DNA of 64,000 nucleotides, from assembly GCA_963849635.1 (NCBI GenBank), contig CAWKIA010000039.1, positions 100,999-164,998 of the forward strand. Reading direction: 5' to 3'. The notes under the pieces were generated by a model, which saw nothing but the letters and a program-made list of their open reading frames with translations, searched no databases and was not told where the DNA came from. Origin of the DNA: CAVRUD01 sp963849635 (GTDB lineage: Bacteria > Chloroflexota > Chloroflexia > Thermomicrobiales > UBA6265). The position numbers and the translations under genes were made by a program. Shown here piece after piece: positions 54,124 to 63,527 of the stretch; position 1 is the first letter of the stretch, and every line of letters begins with the position of its first letter.

Positions 54124-54890
54124 GAGAGGCGCTGGTACGCTGCCCGAATGCCGTCCAACGTCAGGCTCGGCACGTGCTCGGTAATCGCGGGGATCGATCG
54201 GCGGACGAGGTCGGCGGCGCCACCGGTGGCGACCACTGTGGCGCTCCCGCCGATCTCGTCGAGGATTCGGCGGATCATCCCCTCACAGAGGGCGACGTAT
54301 CCGAGGACGACGCCCGACTGAATACTCGTGATGGTCGACGTGCCGATCGCGCGGTCCGGAACGTCCAGACTGACCGCATACAGCCGTGCCGCCCGACCAG
54401 TCAGGGCGTTCAGACTGATTTCCAGCCCGGGCGCGATGGCGCCACCGATGAACTCGGCATCGGCATTCACGACATCGAACTTGGTGGCCGTCCCACAATC
54501 GACGATGACGACTGGTCCGCCGAAGCGGGCAAAGGCGGCAACGCCATTGATGATGCGGTCGATGCCCGTCTCGCTTGGAGTGTCGGTTAGGATGGTCAGC
54601 CCAAGGTCCTGGGTTGAAGCGAGGATAGCGGGTTCAACCTTGATCCGACGGCGACACATTTCAGTCAGCCAGGTCGTGATTCCGGGGACGACGCTGGAAA
54701 TGGCGACGCCGGTGACGTCCTCCGCCCGCTTCCCTTCCGTGCGAAGGAGCGATGAGAGAATGGCAAACCATTCATCCGGCATTCGGTCGCGCAGCGACGA
54801 GATCCGCCAGGACGCGGCTATCTCATCTCCGCGCTGATCGCAAAGGGCAATCTTCGTGTTCGTGTTTCCAACGTCGACCGCGAGCAGCAT
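54120..54890 (-). CDS. coaX: type III pantothenate kinase CoaX
   Basis: First step of coenzyme A synthesis. 256 residues. ASKHA-fold motifs: LLAVDVGNTNTKIAL (phosphate 1), GIDRIINGVAAF near residue 106, VIVDCGTATKFDVV (phosphate 2) and FIGGAIAPGLEIS. CoaX differs from CoaA by lacking the P-loop. ATG 54890; two Met residues upstream in frame (54902) are possible. No other coa genes nearby. Confidence 0.93.
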   Translation of the reverse strand: MLLAVDVGNTNTKIALCDQRGDEIAASWRISSLRDRMPDEWFAILSSLLRTEGKRAEDVTGVAISSVVPGITTWLTEMCRRRIKVEPAILASTQDLGLTILTDTPSETGIDRIINGVAAFARFGGPVVIVDCGTATKFDVVNADAEFIGGAIAPGLEISLNALTGRAARLYAVSLDVPDRAIGTSTITSIQSGVVLGYVALCEGMIRRILDEIGGSATVVATGGAADLVRRSIPAITEHVPSLTLDGIRAAYQRLS

Positions 54891-55022
54891 GATTGATTCC
54901 AAGGTGTGTGTACTGTTGTTGGTTCGGTCATTGGCAGCAGCGTATCATCACTGATCGAAGATTAGTGCGTCTTCGTCAATACTGAAGACTCTCTCGATTT
55001 CCCTCCTGGAGCCACCATCCGA

Positions 55023-56299
55023 ATGAGTGACGTCTGGAATCAGATTCCGAGCGGCTCGCCCGAAGAGCCACCAACCCAAACCAAGCCGTTCCCGACGATG
55101 TTTGTCGCCGCACTGTGCGCGCTTCTGGTCGTCGCCAGCTTTGCGGCCGGAATTCTGGCGGAGCGATTCGTCATTGAGGGTGGATCGGACCGGAACACTT
55201 CGGGCCCACCTCTCGCGCAGATCCAGCAATTGTTAGAGGACGAGTCGTACTTCTGGCCCAAGGATTCGCAACAGCAGGATGACCTTCTCGCCGCGATTGA
55301 CTACGGCTCACTTCGAGGGGGATTGCAGAGCGCGTCCGACCTCGGTTTGCTTGACCCTTATACCGCCTACCTCCCTCCCGAGCAGGCCGAACAGGTCCAG
55401 CAGCAACTCGATGGCGAGTATGAGGGAATCGGCGTCTACATCGATCTCATCGAGAATGCGCTGACGATCGTCTCGCCGATTCCTGGTTCGCCGGCCGAGG
55501 AGGTCGGCCTGCAGCCAGGAGACGTCCTATTGCGGTAGACGGGACAAGCCTCGAGGGGATGACCATTGAGGACGCGCAGACGCTCGTCCAGGGTCCTGAA
55601 GGGACGACCGTCGAATTGACAATTGCGCGGCCCGGACAAGCCGACCCCTTCAACGTTACCGTTGAGCGCCGCCGGATCGATACCCCAGTAGTCGACTATG
55701 AGCTGGACGAGGACACTGGCGTCGCCGTCATTAGTGTCTCGATCTTCAACGACAAGACTACGTCCCAACTCGACACCGCGTTGAATCAGGCATTGGCGGA
55801 TGAGGCAGTCGGCATCGTGCTCGACCTCCGATTCAACGGGGGAGGATGGGTGACGGCTGCTCAGGAGATGATCGGGCGGTTCGTCCCGGATGATAGCGGC
55901 GTCGCCCTCTACGAAGACGATGACCAGGCTGAGGACAATGAACTGGTCGAAGTCCCCATCATCGGCGGCGGGCCAGAGGTCTTCGACCTGCCGCTGACGG
56001 TACTCGTCAACGACGGGACGGCCAGCGCAGCCGAGATCGTCGCCGGCGCGCTCAAGGATTACGACCGCGCCCAGATCGTCGGGGTGACGACCTTCGGCAA
56101 GGGCTCAGTACAGCGCGTCCATGAGTTCGAGGACAACTCGTCACTGCGCATTACGATCGCCCTGTGGCTAACCCCAGACAAGACAGTCATCGACAAGGCC
56201 GGAATCGTCCCCAATGTCGAGGTGCAGCGACCGGAAGGCACGCCCGAGGATCAAGATCCCCAACTTGACCGGGCGATCCAAGTGACGATTGGCCAGTAA
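55023..56299 (+). CDS. S41 family C-terminal processing protease (CtpA-like), one frameshift
   Basis: Membrane-anchored periplasmic/extracytoplasmic serine protease. One N-terminal helix (MFVAALCALLVVASFAAGILA). A PDZ domain (YEGIGVYIDL to GLQPGDVLL) precedes the catalytic core with Ser in NDGTASAAEIVAGAL and Lys in TFGKGSVQ. The frame breaks near 55534: adding one G to the CGG run restores LLRVDGTSLEGM and gives about 425 residues. As written, a TAG stops translation at 55538. The break is at a G run within the conserved PDZ loop, suggesting error. Substrates unknown. Confidence 0.85.
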
Positions 56300-56375
56300 A
56301 CCGACGGAATCGACCGCGGCGCCTGAGCGGGTAAACCCGCGCATCTATGAGCGCTGCGTCAGATATTTTCCGGTG

Positions 56376-56419
56376 ATTACGACGATTTAACCTGGCGCTT
56401 ACGGGCCGTTAACGTGGCG
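56376..56419 (+). promoter_or_regulatory. 11-bp direct repeats, PHO-box-like operator
   Basis: Three consecutive 11-bp units, TTAACCTGGCG / CTTACGGGCCG / TTAACGTGGCG (56387-56419), with a weaker unit ATTACGACGAT before them. The 11-bp period and TTxAC core match the direct-repeat PhoP/PhoB binding mode. A TATCCT about 4 nt downstream could be a -10. They stand directly before the response regulator gene, which heads the pst genes. Confidence 0.55.
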
Positions 56420-56436
56420 TCCCTATCCTACCCCTC

Positions 56437-57267
56437 GTGGACAGAACGAGCCGAGAGCTGGCCGGCATCACGAGTGAGGATGAGGACGTGCAGCAGGTTG
56501 CAGTCACGCCGCCGTCCCCGGTGGCGGGCCCCTTCGCGCAATCGGAACGCGAGCGCGCATCAGTCCTGGTCGTTGAAGATGACCCGACCCTCCTGAGCAC
56601 CCTTGCCTATAACTTGAGCCGCGAAGGCTACCGGGTTCTGACCGCCGCGGATGGCGAAAGTGGGCTTGCCCTCGCCCAGCGAGAAGACAGCGCCCTGGAT
56701 CTGGTCCTCCTGGACATCATGCTGCCGGGGATGAATGGGTTCCAAGTGCTTCGTCAGTTGCGCACTACCTCGGACGTTCCCGTTTTGATGCTCTCCGCAC
56801 GGGGTGAGGAGCAAGACAAGGTCGATGGCCTCGAACTAGGGGCGGATGACTATGTCGTCAAGCCCTTCGCCTTGCGTGAACTGCTCTCGCGAATACGTGC
56901 CGCTGTTCGCCGCCGAGCGGTGCCGTCCCAACGGCCCCCGTCGGTGCTCTACAGGGGCGCGTTGCGCATCGAGCCAGATCGGCGGCGGGCCGTCGTCGGC
57001 GAGCGCGAGCTTCAACTCCGGCCCAAAGAGTTCGGTCTACTCGTCACCCTGGCGCTTGAGCCTGGGCGGGTGTTTGGCCGCCAGGATCTGCTCGATGCAA
57101 TTTGGGGCGAGGAGATCATCGTCGACGAGCGCACGGTTGATGTTCATATCTCTTGGCTGCGCGGGAAGTTGGCCGACGCGGGCATGGATCACGACGTGAT
57201 TCGGACTGTCTACGGGGCCGGATACCGCTTCGTCTCCCCCGTCGAAAACATTGAGCCCCAGTCGTGA
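56437..57267 (+). CDS. phoP: OmpR/PhoB-family response regulator
   Basis: 276 residues. Receiver domain: acidic pocket VVEDDP near 45-49, phosphoacceptor Asp93 in VLLDIMLPG, and the switch Lys142 in VVKPF. A C-terminal winged helix follows (ELQLRPKEFGLLVTLALEPG and the recognition helix end VDVHISWLRGKL, GAGYRF). About 40 residues precede the receiver and are poorly conserved, so the true start may be GTG 56488. Preceded by PHO-box-like repeats and followed by pstS and pstC, so PhoP/PhoB of the phosphate regulon is likely. The partner kinase is not in the window. Confidence 0.85.
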   Translation: MDRTSRELAGITSEDEDVQQVAVTPPSPVAGPFAQSERERASVLVVEDDPTLLSTLAYNLSREGYRVLTAADGESGLALAQREDSALDLVLLDIMLPGMNGFQVLRQLRTTSDVPVLMLSARGEEQDKVDGLELGADDYVVKPFALRELLSRIRAAVRRRAVPSQRPPSVLYRGALRIEPDRRRAVVGERELQLRPKEFGLLVTLALEPGRVFGRQDLLDAIWGEEIIVDERTVDVHISWLRGKLADAGMDHDVIRTVYGAGYRFVSPVENIEPQS

Positions 57268-57402
57268 CTGTGCCCGATAGCGGGCACCCCACATACCCAT
57301 AGATCTCAACCCGCCTGACAACGATGTGGAGCGTTTGGCGGTGAGATGACTGGATGAGATTCATTCAGCCAATGAGTGAGGAATCGAGGAGGATCAGAGC
57401 AG

Positions 57403-58452
57403 GTGTTGAAGCGGATTGTTGAGCCCGTTGCGCGGATCAGCGCTGTGCTTGCGCTGGTTGGCATGCTGGCGACGCTGACCCTAGTACAGGCGGTAGCCCA
57501 GGATTCGACCCCGGCCGCGAGCGCATACACCCCGCCGGACAATGTCGGTGAGTTGGAAGGCGAGATCATCTCTGACGGTTCGTCGACTGTTGGCCCGCTA
57601 ACCATCGCCGCTGCGGAGAACTTCAACGAGTTCGCGTCGAACGTCGAGAATAACGTCACCATCTCCGGTACCGGCGGCGGTTTCGAGCGCTTCTGCCTTG
57701 GCGAGACCGATCTTCAGAACGCTTCCCGCGCGATATCTGAGGATGAAGTCGCCCTCTGCGGTGAGAATGGCGTCGACTACTTCGAGTTCGAGGTCGCCTT
57801 CGACGGGATCACCATTGTAGTCCCAGAAAGCAACACCTTCCTGACCTGCATCAGCACCGACGTGCTCGCTCAGATCTGGAACGGCGAGGTCGAGAACTAC
57901 AACGAGATCAGCCCGGAGTTCCCGGACATGGAGATCTCGCTCTTCGGCCCCGGTTCGGAGTCTGGCACCTACGACTTCTTCAACGAAGAGATCCTTGGTG
58001 AGGACGAGGCCGGCGAAACGATCGAGCCGTCCGCTTCTTACGAGCCGAGCGAGGACGACAACACCCTCGTCGAAGGCGTTGCGGGCACCGAAGGTGGCCT
58101 TGGCCACTTCGGGTATTCCTACTACACGGAAGCTCAGGATCGACTCAACGCCGTTGCTGTGACCGCTGATGGCGACCTCAATAACTGCGTTGCACCGGAT
58201 CCGGAAACCATCCGGACGGGCACGTATGCGCCGCTCGCCCGCCCGCTGTATGTCTACGTGAAGGCGTCCAGCCTCGCCGAGAGCCCGGCGCTCCAGGAGT
58301 TCCTGCGCTACTACGTGACCGACGCGTCCGCCATCGCTACCAGCATCGGCTTCGTGGACGCTCCGGCTGAGGACATCGCCGCCAGCGTTGAGAAGCTCGA
58401 GGGCGCCATCGCCGGAACGACCCCGCCCGACAGCCAGGCTGCAGGCTCCTAA
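57403..58452 (+). CDS. pstS: phosphate ABC transporter substrate-binding protein PstS
   Basis: 349 residues. Signal segment at the start (VLALVGMLATLTLVQAVAQD). Ligand-site motifs: ISDGSSTVGPLT near residue 55 (phosphate-binding SSTVG), FLTCISTDVLAQIWNGEVENY and SGTYDFF. An acidic, Thr/Ala/Pro-containing linker follows the signal. GTG 57403 has GGAGG 10 nt upstream. Next to the phoP-like regulator. Followed by a terminator-like hairpin, then pstC on the same strand. Confidence 0.93.
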   Translation: MLKRIVEPVARISAVLALVGMLATLTLVQAVAQDSTPAASAYTPPDNVGELEGEIISDGSSTVGPLTIAAAENFNEFASNVENNVTISGTGGGFERFCLGETDLQNASRAISEDEVALCGENGVDYFEFEVAFDGITIVVPESNTFLTCISTDVLAQIWNGEVENYNEISPEFPDMEISLFGPGSESGTYDFFNEEILGEDEAGETIEPSASYEPSEDDNTLVEGVAGTEGGLGHFGYSYYTEAQDRLNAVAVTADGDLNNCVAPDPETIRTGTYAPLARPLYVYVKASSLAESPALQEFLRYYVTDASAIATSIGFVDAPAEDIAASVEKLEGAIAGTTPPDSQAAGS

Positions 58453-58480
58453 GTCCGATCTGTCCCGTTCGATCTTGGTG

Positions 58481-58512
58481 GAGGGCGCCGAGGCATCGTT
58501 CCCGGCGCCCTC
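58481..58512 (+). terminator. hairpin after pstS (partial terminator or stabiliser)
   Basis: GAGGGCGCCG (58481-58490) pairs perfectly with CGGCGCCCTC (58503-58512) over 10 bp, loop 12 nt, 29 nt after the pstS stop. No long U run. It would let pstS be more abundant than pstC, as is common. The following stretch (58513-58663) also has CCCGGC/GCCGGG near 58576-58592 and a TATACT that could be a secondary promoter for pstC. Confidence 0.55.
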
Positions 58513-58663
58513 TCTCCCGGCCAAGGGTAGGGCGAACTCGAGTCCGAACGTCCGGTTGTAAAACTATTGTTAATTGCCCGGCTTTGGCCGGGTTCCTTCT
58601 CTATACTCGCTAGGTCGCGCACATTCGTACGCCGAAGAAATCTCGATCGGTCCAGGAGATTGC

Positions 58664-58945
58664 ATGGTGCAAAAGACGTTGCCAACTCAGATAGGAGCGA
58701 TCCCAAGCGCGGCGGTGATCGCCGAGCGCGGGGCGCTGGGACTGACGGGCGGCAAGCGCCGGAACCTCTCGGAGCGCATCATCGGCGTCATTCTGCTGGC
58801 GTGTGCCGCGTTGTCAATTGCGACGACCCTCGGAATTGTTGCCGTACTTATCGTTGAGGCAATCGAATTCTTCAGTAGGGTGTCATTCTGGAGCTACGTC
58901 TCGGGTACTGAATGGCGTCCGAACCGCAACGTGGCCAAGGGATCT
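58664..58945 (+). CDS. pstC: phosphate ABC permease PstC, N-terminal fragment ending at a contig join
   Basis: About 90 residues. ATG 58664 follows AGGAG with 5-nt spacing. A basic N-terminus precedes the first membrane helix (IIGVILLACAALSIATTLGI), then the family element VSFWSYVSGTEWRPNRN, where PstC normally continues into its other five helices. Instead, the sequence turns within a few codons into an unrelated arginase-like protein in another frame, and GC rises sharply. The true gene is truncated by the join, not by a stop codon. Confidence 0.8.
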
Positions 58946-58960
58946 TGGCAGCCCATCTCG
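58930..58960. other. junction between two unrelated sequences (probable assembly chimera)
   Basis: Left of here pstC of the first organism; right of here the C-terminal part of an arginase-like protein in a different frame. GC, codon use and indel density all change at this point. No transposase, inverted repeat or integrase site is seen at the edge. Confidence 0.8.
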
Positions 58961-59181
58961 ACGTCGACCTCCTCGACGCCCTGGATCTACCGGTGGCCGA
59001 CATCGCCACCTACGGCACCGGTCTGCGGCTCGAGCACCTGACCCCGTTGCTGGCGGTTCTGATCGCCGATCCCCGGATCGTCGGCGTGACGGTCGTCGAA
59101 GCGAACCCCGACCATGATCCCGACGGGACGTCGATGCGGAGGTTGGTCGCCGCGCTGGCCCAGGCCGTCAGTCCGACCTGA
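58946..59181 (+). CDS. arginase/agmatinase-family protein, C-terminal fragment
   Basis: About 78 residues: AHLDVDLLDALDLP, where the DxDxxDP-like motif supplies metal-binding Asp residues, LTPLLAVLIADPRIVGV, then VTVVEANPDHDPDG, the end of the ureohydrolase fold. The N-terminal two thirds are missing because of the join. Stop TGA at 59179-59181. Which substrate (arginine, agmatine, formiminoglutamate) cannot be said. Confidence 0.65.
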
Positions 59182-59229
59182 TGGCTCGAGCCGGCCTCAC
59201 GGCTGGTTCTGTCCGGATGGCTCAGCCAG

Positions 59230-60405
59230 TCAGTGCGCGGCCGCCTCGAGGGCCTGGGCCAGGTCCGCCCACAGGTCCTCGACGTGCTCGACCCCGACCG
59301 ACAGCCGCACCAGCCCCTCCGGAACGGTCGCCAGCTCCGACGCCCACCGGCGCCGACGTTCCAACATCGACTCGACCCCGCCCAGGCTGGTGGCGAACAC
59401 CCAGAGGTCGAGCGCCGCGACGAAGCCGCCGCAGTGGGACCGTCGGCCAGCTCGATCGACAGCAGCGAGCCAGGTCCGCCCATGGTCCGGGCCGCGACCA
59501 CGTACCCGGGATCGTCTGGCAGTCCGGGATAGCGCACCCGGTCACGGCCGGGTGGGCGGCCAGTCGCTCGGCGAGCACCTGCGCGTTGGCCTCGGCAGCT
59601 CCAGCCGCAGCGGCAGGGTCCGCAGACCCCGGAGCACCAGGTACGTCTCCATGGTCCCGGGCGCCGCCCCGTGCAGCTTGCGGACGCCTTCCAGTCGGCT
59701 GAGCAGGGCCGGGTCGCGGCCGATCAGCAGTCCCATCAGCGCGTCGGAGTGCCCGAGATGAACTTGGTCCCGGAGTGGAGCACGAGGTCGGCACCCAGCT
59801 CGAGCGGGCCGCTGGCGCAGGGGAGTGGCGAAGGTGCTGTCCACGATCGTGGTCACCCGACCGCGGAGGGCGCCGCAGAGAGCCGGCAGGTCGGCGACCT
59901 CCATCATCGGGTTGGTGGGCGACTCCAGCCAGACGAGATCCGCCCCCTCGGCGGCGGCCAGCACCTCCTCGGTGTCGGCCACGTCCACCCGGCGGATCGG
60001 AGTCCGTCGCGTCCGGCCCGCTCGTCGGCGGAGGCGGCCACGCCGAGGTAGCAGTGGGTCGGCAGCACCAGCACGCCACCGGCCGGGACCAGCTCCAGCG
60101 CGGCGTGCGCCGCGGCCATCCCACTCGCGTACGCCAGCGCGGTGCCGCCCTCCAGGGCGCCGACCGCTTCCTCCAGGGCCGACCAGGTCGGGTTCCCGTA
60201 TCGGCCGTAGCCGCGTTCCCCCGGCCGGACGGCTCGACGCCGACGTAGGTCGCCGCGAACACGACCGGCGGGTTGAGGGGGGCGTCGGGCTCGGCGCCGG
60301 GCGGCCCGCGTGGACGGCGACGGTGGCGGGATGCAGCCCGTCTGCCGGCTTCGACGACGGGCCGTGCGGGCGGAGTCGTGGGGGGAAGGCGTCGACGGAG
60401 GTCAC
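59230..60405 (-). CDS. cystathionine gamma-synthase/lyase-type PLP enzyme, many frameshifts
   Basis: Trans-sulfuration family enzyme, about 390 codons. Recognisable pieces, in several frames: PPVVFAATYVG near the start, AHAALELVPAGGVLVLPTHCYLG, TEEVLAAAEGADLVWLESPTN (cofactor-pocket region, listed here only in part), VTTIVDSTFATPL with the Asp that contacts pyridoxal, ISGHSDALMG region with the PLP Lys expected just before it, and EALEAAAH at the end. At least six frame changes are needed. The frames never agree for more than about 200 nt, consistent with raw sequence error. Gamma-synthase and gamma-lyase cannot be separated here. Confidence 0.7.
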
Positions 60406-60502
60406 GGATCGTGTTTCCTACCGCATGCGCGCCTGCCCGGGCGGAGGTCACCTGCCGGGTAGGGTCGGGCGCGATGAACCCCGCACTGCCGGAGAGCGCG
60501 CG

Positions 60503-61699
60503 ATGACCGACAGCGCCCCCAGGACCGACAGCCCCACCGGCCGTCCCCGCGTCGCCGTCGTGTTCGGCGGCAGCAGCAGCGAGCACGCCATCTCCTGCCT
60601 CACCGCCGGGAGCGTGCTGGCGGCGCTCGATGCCGAGCGCTACGACGTGGTGGCCATCGGCATCACCCGCTCCGGTCGCTGGGTCGTGGTGCCCGAGGAC
60701 CTGCACGACCGCCTGCAGGTCGTCGACGGCAGACTGCCCGAGATCAGCGAGGACCTGCTCGACGCCATCTGGCTGCGGACGACGACCGGCACCGACCTGG
60801 CCGTGCGGACCGAGCCGCCTCGGACGCCGAACCCGCCGACAGCACCGATCTGGTCCCGATGCCGCAGAGCTCGCGCTGGCCCGACTGGGCTCCCTCGACG
60901 TGGCCTTCGCGCTGCTGCACGGCCCGTTCGGCGAGGACGGCACCATCCAGGGCATGTTCGAGATGATGGGCACCCGCTACGTGGGCGCCGGGGTGCTGGC
61001 CAGCGCCGTCGGCATGGACAAGAACTTCATGAAGCTCGTGCTCGCCGCCTCGGGTCTGCCGATCGGACCCTTCGTGCGATCCTGCCGCGGGACTGGGAGC
61101 ACGACCGCGCCGCCTGCCTGGAGGCCGTGGCCGCGCTGCACTACCCGCTGTTCGTGAAGCCGGCCCGGGGCGGGTCGAGCCTCGGCATCACCCGGGTGAG
61201 CGGGCCGAGTGAGCTGGTGGCCGCCATCGAGCACGCGCACGAGTTCGACCCCAAGGTGATCATCGAGGAAGGCTTCGTCGACGCCCGCGAGCTGGAGTGC
61301 GGGGTGCTCGGCAGCCTCGGCGGCGGCTCCCCGAGGCCAGCCAGGTCGCCGAGATCCGGGTGCACACGCGAGTCGGGGTTCTACGACTTCGAGGCCAAGT
61401 ACCTGCCCGAGGAGCAGGTCGACCTCGACGTGCCGGCCGACATCGATGCCGAGATCGCCGAGCACGTGCGCGGCTGGCGCTCAGGACGTTCGAGGCGATC
61501 GGCTGCGAGGGGCTGGCCCGGGTCGACGTGTTCGTCACCCGCGATCGCCAGGTGTACGTCAACGAGATCAACACGATGCCCGGCTTCACCGCCGCACTCG
61601 ATGTTCCCGCGGATGTGGGCGGCCGGCGGCCTGGACTACCCCGAGCTGGTGGACCGGCTGCTCCAGCTGGCGCTGGAGCGTCCCGTCGGGCTGCGCTGA
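60503..61699 (+). CDS. ddl: D-alanine--D-alanine ligase, many frameshifts
   Basis: Makes D-Ala-D-Ala for peptidoglycan. Pieces: VAVVFGGSSSEHAISCLTAGSV (N-terminal Rossmann-like motif, seen as VFGGSSSEHAIS), LLHGPFGEDGTIQGMFEMMG, LFVKPARGGSSLGITRV (ATP-grasp), and VYVNEINTMPGFT with metal ligands. About six frame changes are needed across 1.2 kb; the ends agree in frame (399 codons). Starts ATG 60503. Actinobacterial codon use and GC. The stop at 61699 faces the DUF3515 gene. Confidence 0.8.
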   Translation: MTDSAPRTDSPTGRPRVAVVFGGSSSEHAISCLTAGSVLAALDAERYDVVAIGITRSGRWVVVPEDLHDRLQVVDGRLPEISEDLLDAIWLRTTTGTDLAVRTEPPRTPNPPTAPIWSRCRRARAGPTGLPRRGLRAAARPVRRGRHHPGHVRDDGHPLRGRRGAGQRRRHGQELHEARARRLGSADRTLRAILPRDWEHDRAACLEAVAALHYPLFVKPARGGSSLGITRVSGPSELVAAIEHAHEFDPKVIIEEGFVDARELECGVLGSLGGGSPRPARSPRSGCTRESGFYDFEAKYLPEEQVDLDVPADIDAEIAEHVRGWRSGRSRRSAARGWPGSTCSSPAIARCTSTRSTRCPASPPHSMFPRMWAAGGLDYPELVDRLLQLALERPVGLR

Positions 61700-61744
61700 C
61701 GGAGCCGCCGGCCGCGACCGAGCGGCTGATCCCCGTCGAGCGGA

Positions 61745-62207
61745 TCAGCCAGGGCTGACGCAGGGCCGGATCGTGGTCCCTGACCGCCTCGGCGAGGTCG
61801 ACCAGCACGTTCGCCTCCGGCGCGTAGGCGCTGGGGACCCCGACCTGCGACGTAGGCCGACCGGCCGATGGTGGTGAACAGGTGCCGCCCTCGGCCTCCT
61901 CGGCGAACCAGCCGACGCCGTCGACCTCGAAGCACTCGCTGGCGTCACCGAGGCCCGGGGGCACCTCCACGCCGCACCGCAGCGTGATGGTCGGGTCGCC
62001 CCACGCGGCGGACAGCGTGCCCGGCTCGCCGTGGGTCGTGGGTGGTCGAGCACCTGGTCCGGCAGGGCGGCCATCACGGCGGCGCAGTGCTGGCGGACCG
62101 AGGCCAGGGTGTCGGGTCGGCCATCGTCACGACGGGAGCCGCCCGACACCAGGCGGCCAGGGCCACAGAGCCCAGCGCCGCCGCGGCGCCGCAGGGCGGT
62201 CGGGCAC
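61745..62207 (-). CDS. DUF3515 family protein, frameshifted
   Basis: Short actinobacterial exported protein of unknown function. Readable pieces are VRQHCAAVMAALPDQV, DPTITLRCGVEVPPG, the CFEVDGVGWFAEE motif and YAPEANVLVDLAEAV near the end. In Actinobacteria this family commonly sits beside ddl and thiL, as here. The first residues are hydrophobic in one frame (VALAAW), compatible with a signal or membrane helix. Several frame changes are needed, so start (GTG 62207) and stop are approximate. Confidence 0.6.
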
Positions 62208-62211
62208 GGGC

Positions 62212-62448
62212 TCAGATGTGGACCACGGGACAGGTGACCGTGCGGGTGATGCCGGGGACGGCCTGCACCTGGGCGACCACCAGCTGGCCGAGCTCGTCGA
62301 CGCTGGCGGCCTCGGCGCGCACGATCACGTCGTAGGGACCCGTGACGTCCTCGGCGAGCGGCGACGCCCTGGACGCACCGATCGCCTGAGCGACCTCAGC
62401 TGCCTTGCCGACAGCGGTCTGGACCAAGATGTAAGCCTGAACGACCAT
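62212..62448 (-). CDS. Lrp/AsnC ligand-binding domain protein (RAM domain only)
   Basis: 78 residues in one intact frame: VVQAYILVQTAVGKAAEVAQ then VTGPYDVIVRAEAASVDELG and VPGITRTVTCPVV. This is the effector-binding half of Lrp/AsnC regulators without a DNA-binding domain, a common stand-alone form in Actinobacteria. The stop is 5 nt from the DUF3515 start on the same strand. Confidence 0.85.
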   Translation of the reverse strand: MVVQAYILVQTAVGKAAEVAQAIGASRASPLAEDVTGPYDVIVRAEAASVDELGQLVVAQVQAVPGITRTVTCPVVHI

Positions 62449-62529
62449 GGTTCTCCTTCGATTCGGGCCCGCGGTCGCGTAACGTCGCCGTCCAACCCGT
62501 CCGCGTCGTCCTGACCGGACAGGCCCGCG

Positions 62530-63527
62530 ATGCAGGCCTCAACCGTGCCGGCCGGCGGCCCTGCCGGACCGACGCTGGCCGAGATCGGTGAGCGCGCCGT
62601 CATCGAGGCCCTGACCGCCGACCTGCCGCCCGCCGACGACGATCCTGGTGGGTCCCGGCGACGACGGCGCCGTGCTCGCGCTCGCCGGACCGCTCGTCAC
62701 CTCCGTCGACGTGCTGGTGCAGGACGTCCACTTCAAGCTCGGCTGGTCCGACCCCGCCGACATCGGCCGCAAGGCCGTCGCGGTCAACGTCGCGGACCTC
62801 GAGGCGATGGGCGCCCGGGCCACGGCGGTCGTCCTCGGGTTCTCCGCGCCGCCGCAGCTGCAGCTGCGTTGGGTGCCGCGAGCTCGCGGCCGGGCTGCGG
62901 GCGGAGTGCGCCGCCGCCGGGGTGAGCCTGGTCGGCGGCGACGTCACCCGGTCCCGCGACCTCACCTGAGCGTGACCGTCCTCGGCGGGCTCGAGGGGCG
63001 CTCACCCGTGCTGCGCAGCGGTGCCCGGCCGGGCGACGTCGTCGCGCTCCGCGGCCGGACCGGCTGGGCGGCCGCCGGGCTGGCGGTGCTGCGCCGGGCT
63101 TCCGCTCACCGCGGGCGGTGGTCGAGGCCCAGCGGGTGCCCGAGGTGCCGTACGGCCAGGGCGCCGTGGCCGCCGCCGCCGGGCGCGACCGCGATGATCG
63201 ACGTCTCCGACGGGCTGCTGGGCGACCTCGGCCACGTCGCCCTCGCCTCGGGCGGTCGTGGTCGACCTGCGGCCGCGACGCCTTCGAGGTGCCCGAGCCG
63301 CTGCAGGCGGTGGCGGCCGCCACCGGCGTCGACCCCCACGACCTGCTGCTGACCGGGGGCGAGGACCACGCCCTGGCGGCCACCTTCCCGCCGGGCGCCG
63401 TGCCGGCCGGCTGGCGGGTGGTGGTCGAGGTCCGGGCGGTGGGGGAGGACGAGCCGGCCAGGTGCTGGTGGACGGCGTCACCTGGACGGGACCGGCGGGC
63501 TTGGATCACTTCGGCGGTGCGCGGTGA
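62530..63527 (+). CDS. thiL: thiamine-monophosphate kinase ThiL, frameshifted
   Basis: Last step of thiamine diphosphate synthesis. Pieces: ILVGPGDDGAVLALAG with the GDDxA metal motif, TSVDVLVQDVHFKLGWS (VDVLVQDVHF), GRKAVAVNVADLEAMGA, LVGGDVTRSRDL, ATAMIDVSDGLLGDLGHVA and LLTGGEDHALAATFPPG. The order and spacing match ThiL. About five frame changes are required. Ends with TGA 63525-63527 overlapping the next GTG (GTGA). Confidence 0.8.

Noticed and set aside
55536..55538. TAG in the S41 protease as a recoded or pyrrolysine codon
   Set aside because: The protein continues in a different frame, not the same one, so a lost base explains it.
58930..58960. Insertion sequence or integrated element disrupting pstC
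   Set aside because: No transposase, integrase, terminal inverted repeat or duplicated target is seen, and pstC never resumes.
59825..61699. 624-codon open frame on the plus strand and a 583-codon frame opposite (59222-60973)
   Set aside because: Only their parts belonging to ddl and the PLP enzyme carry conserved motifs. The rest is shadow in a very GC-rich, indel-ridden region.
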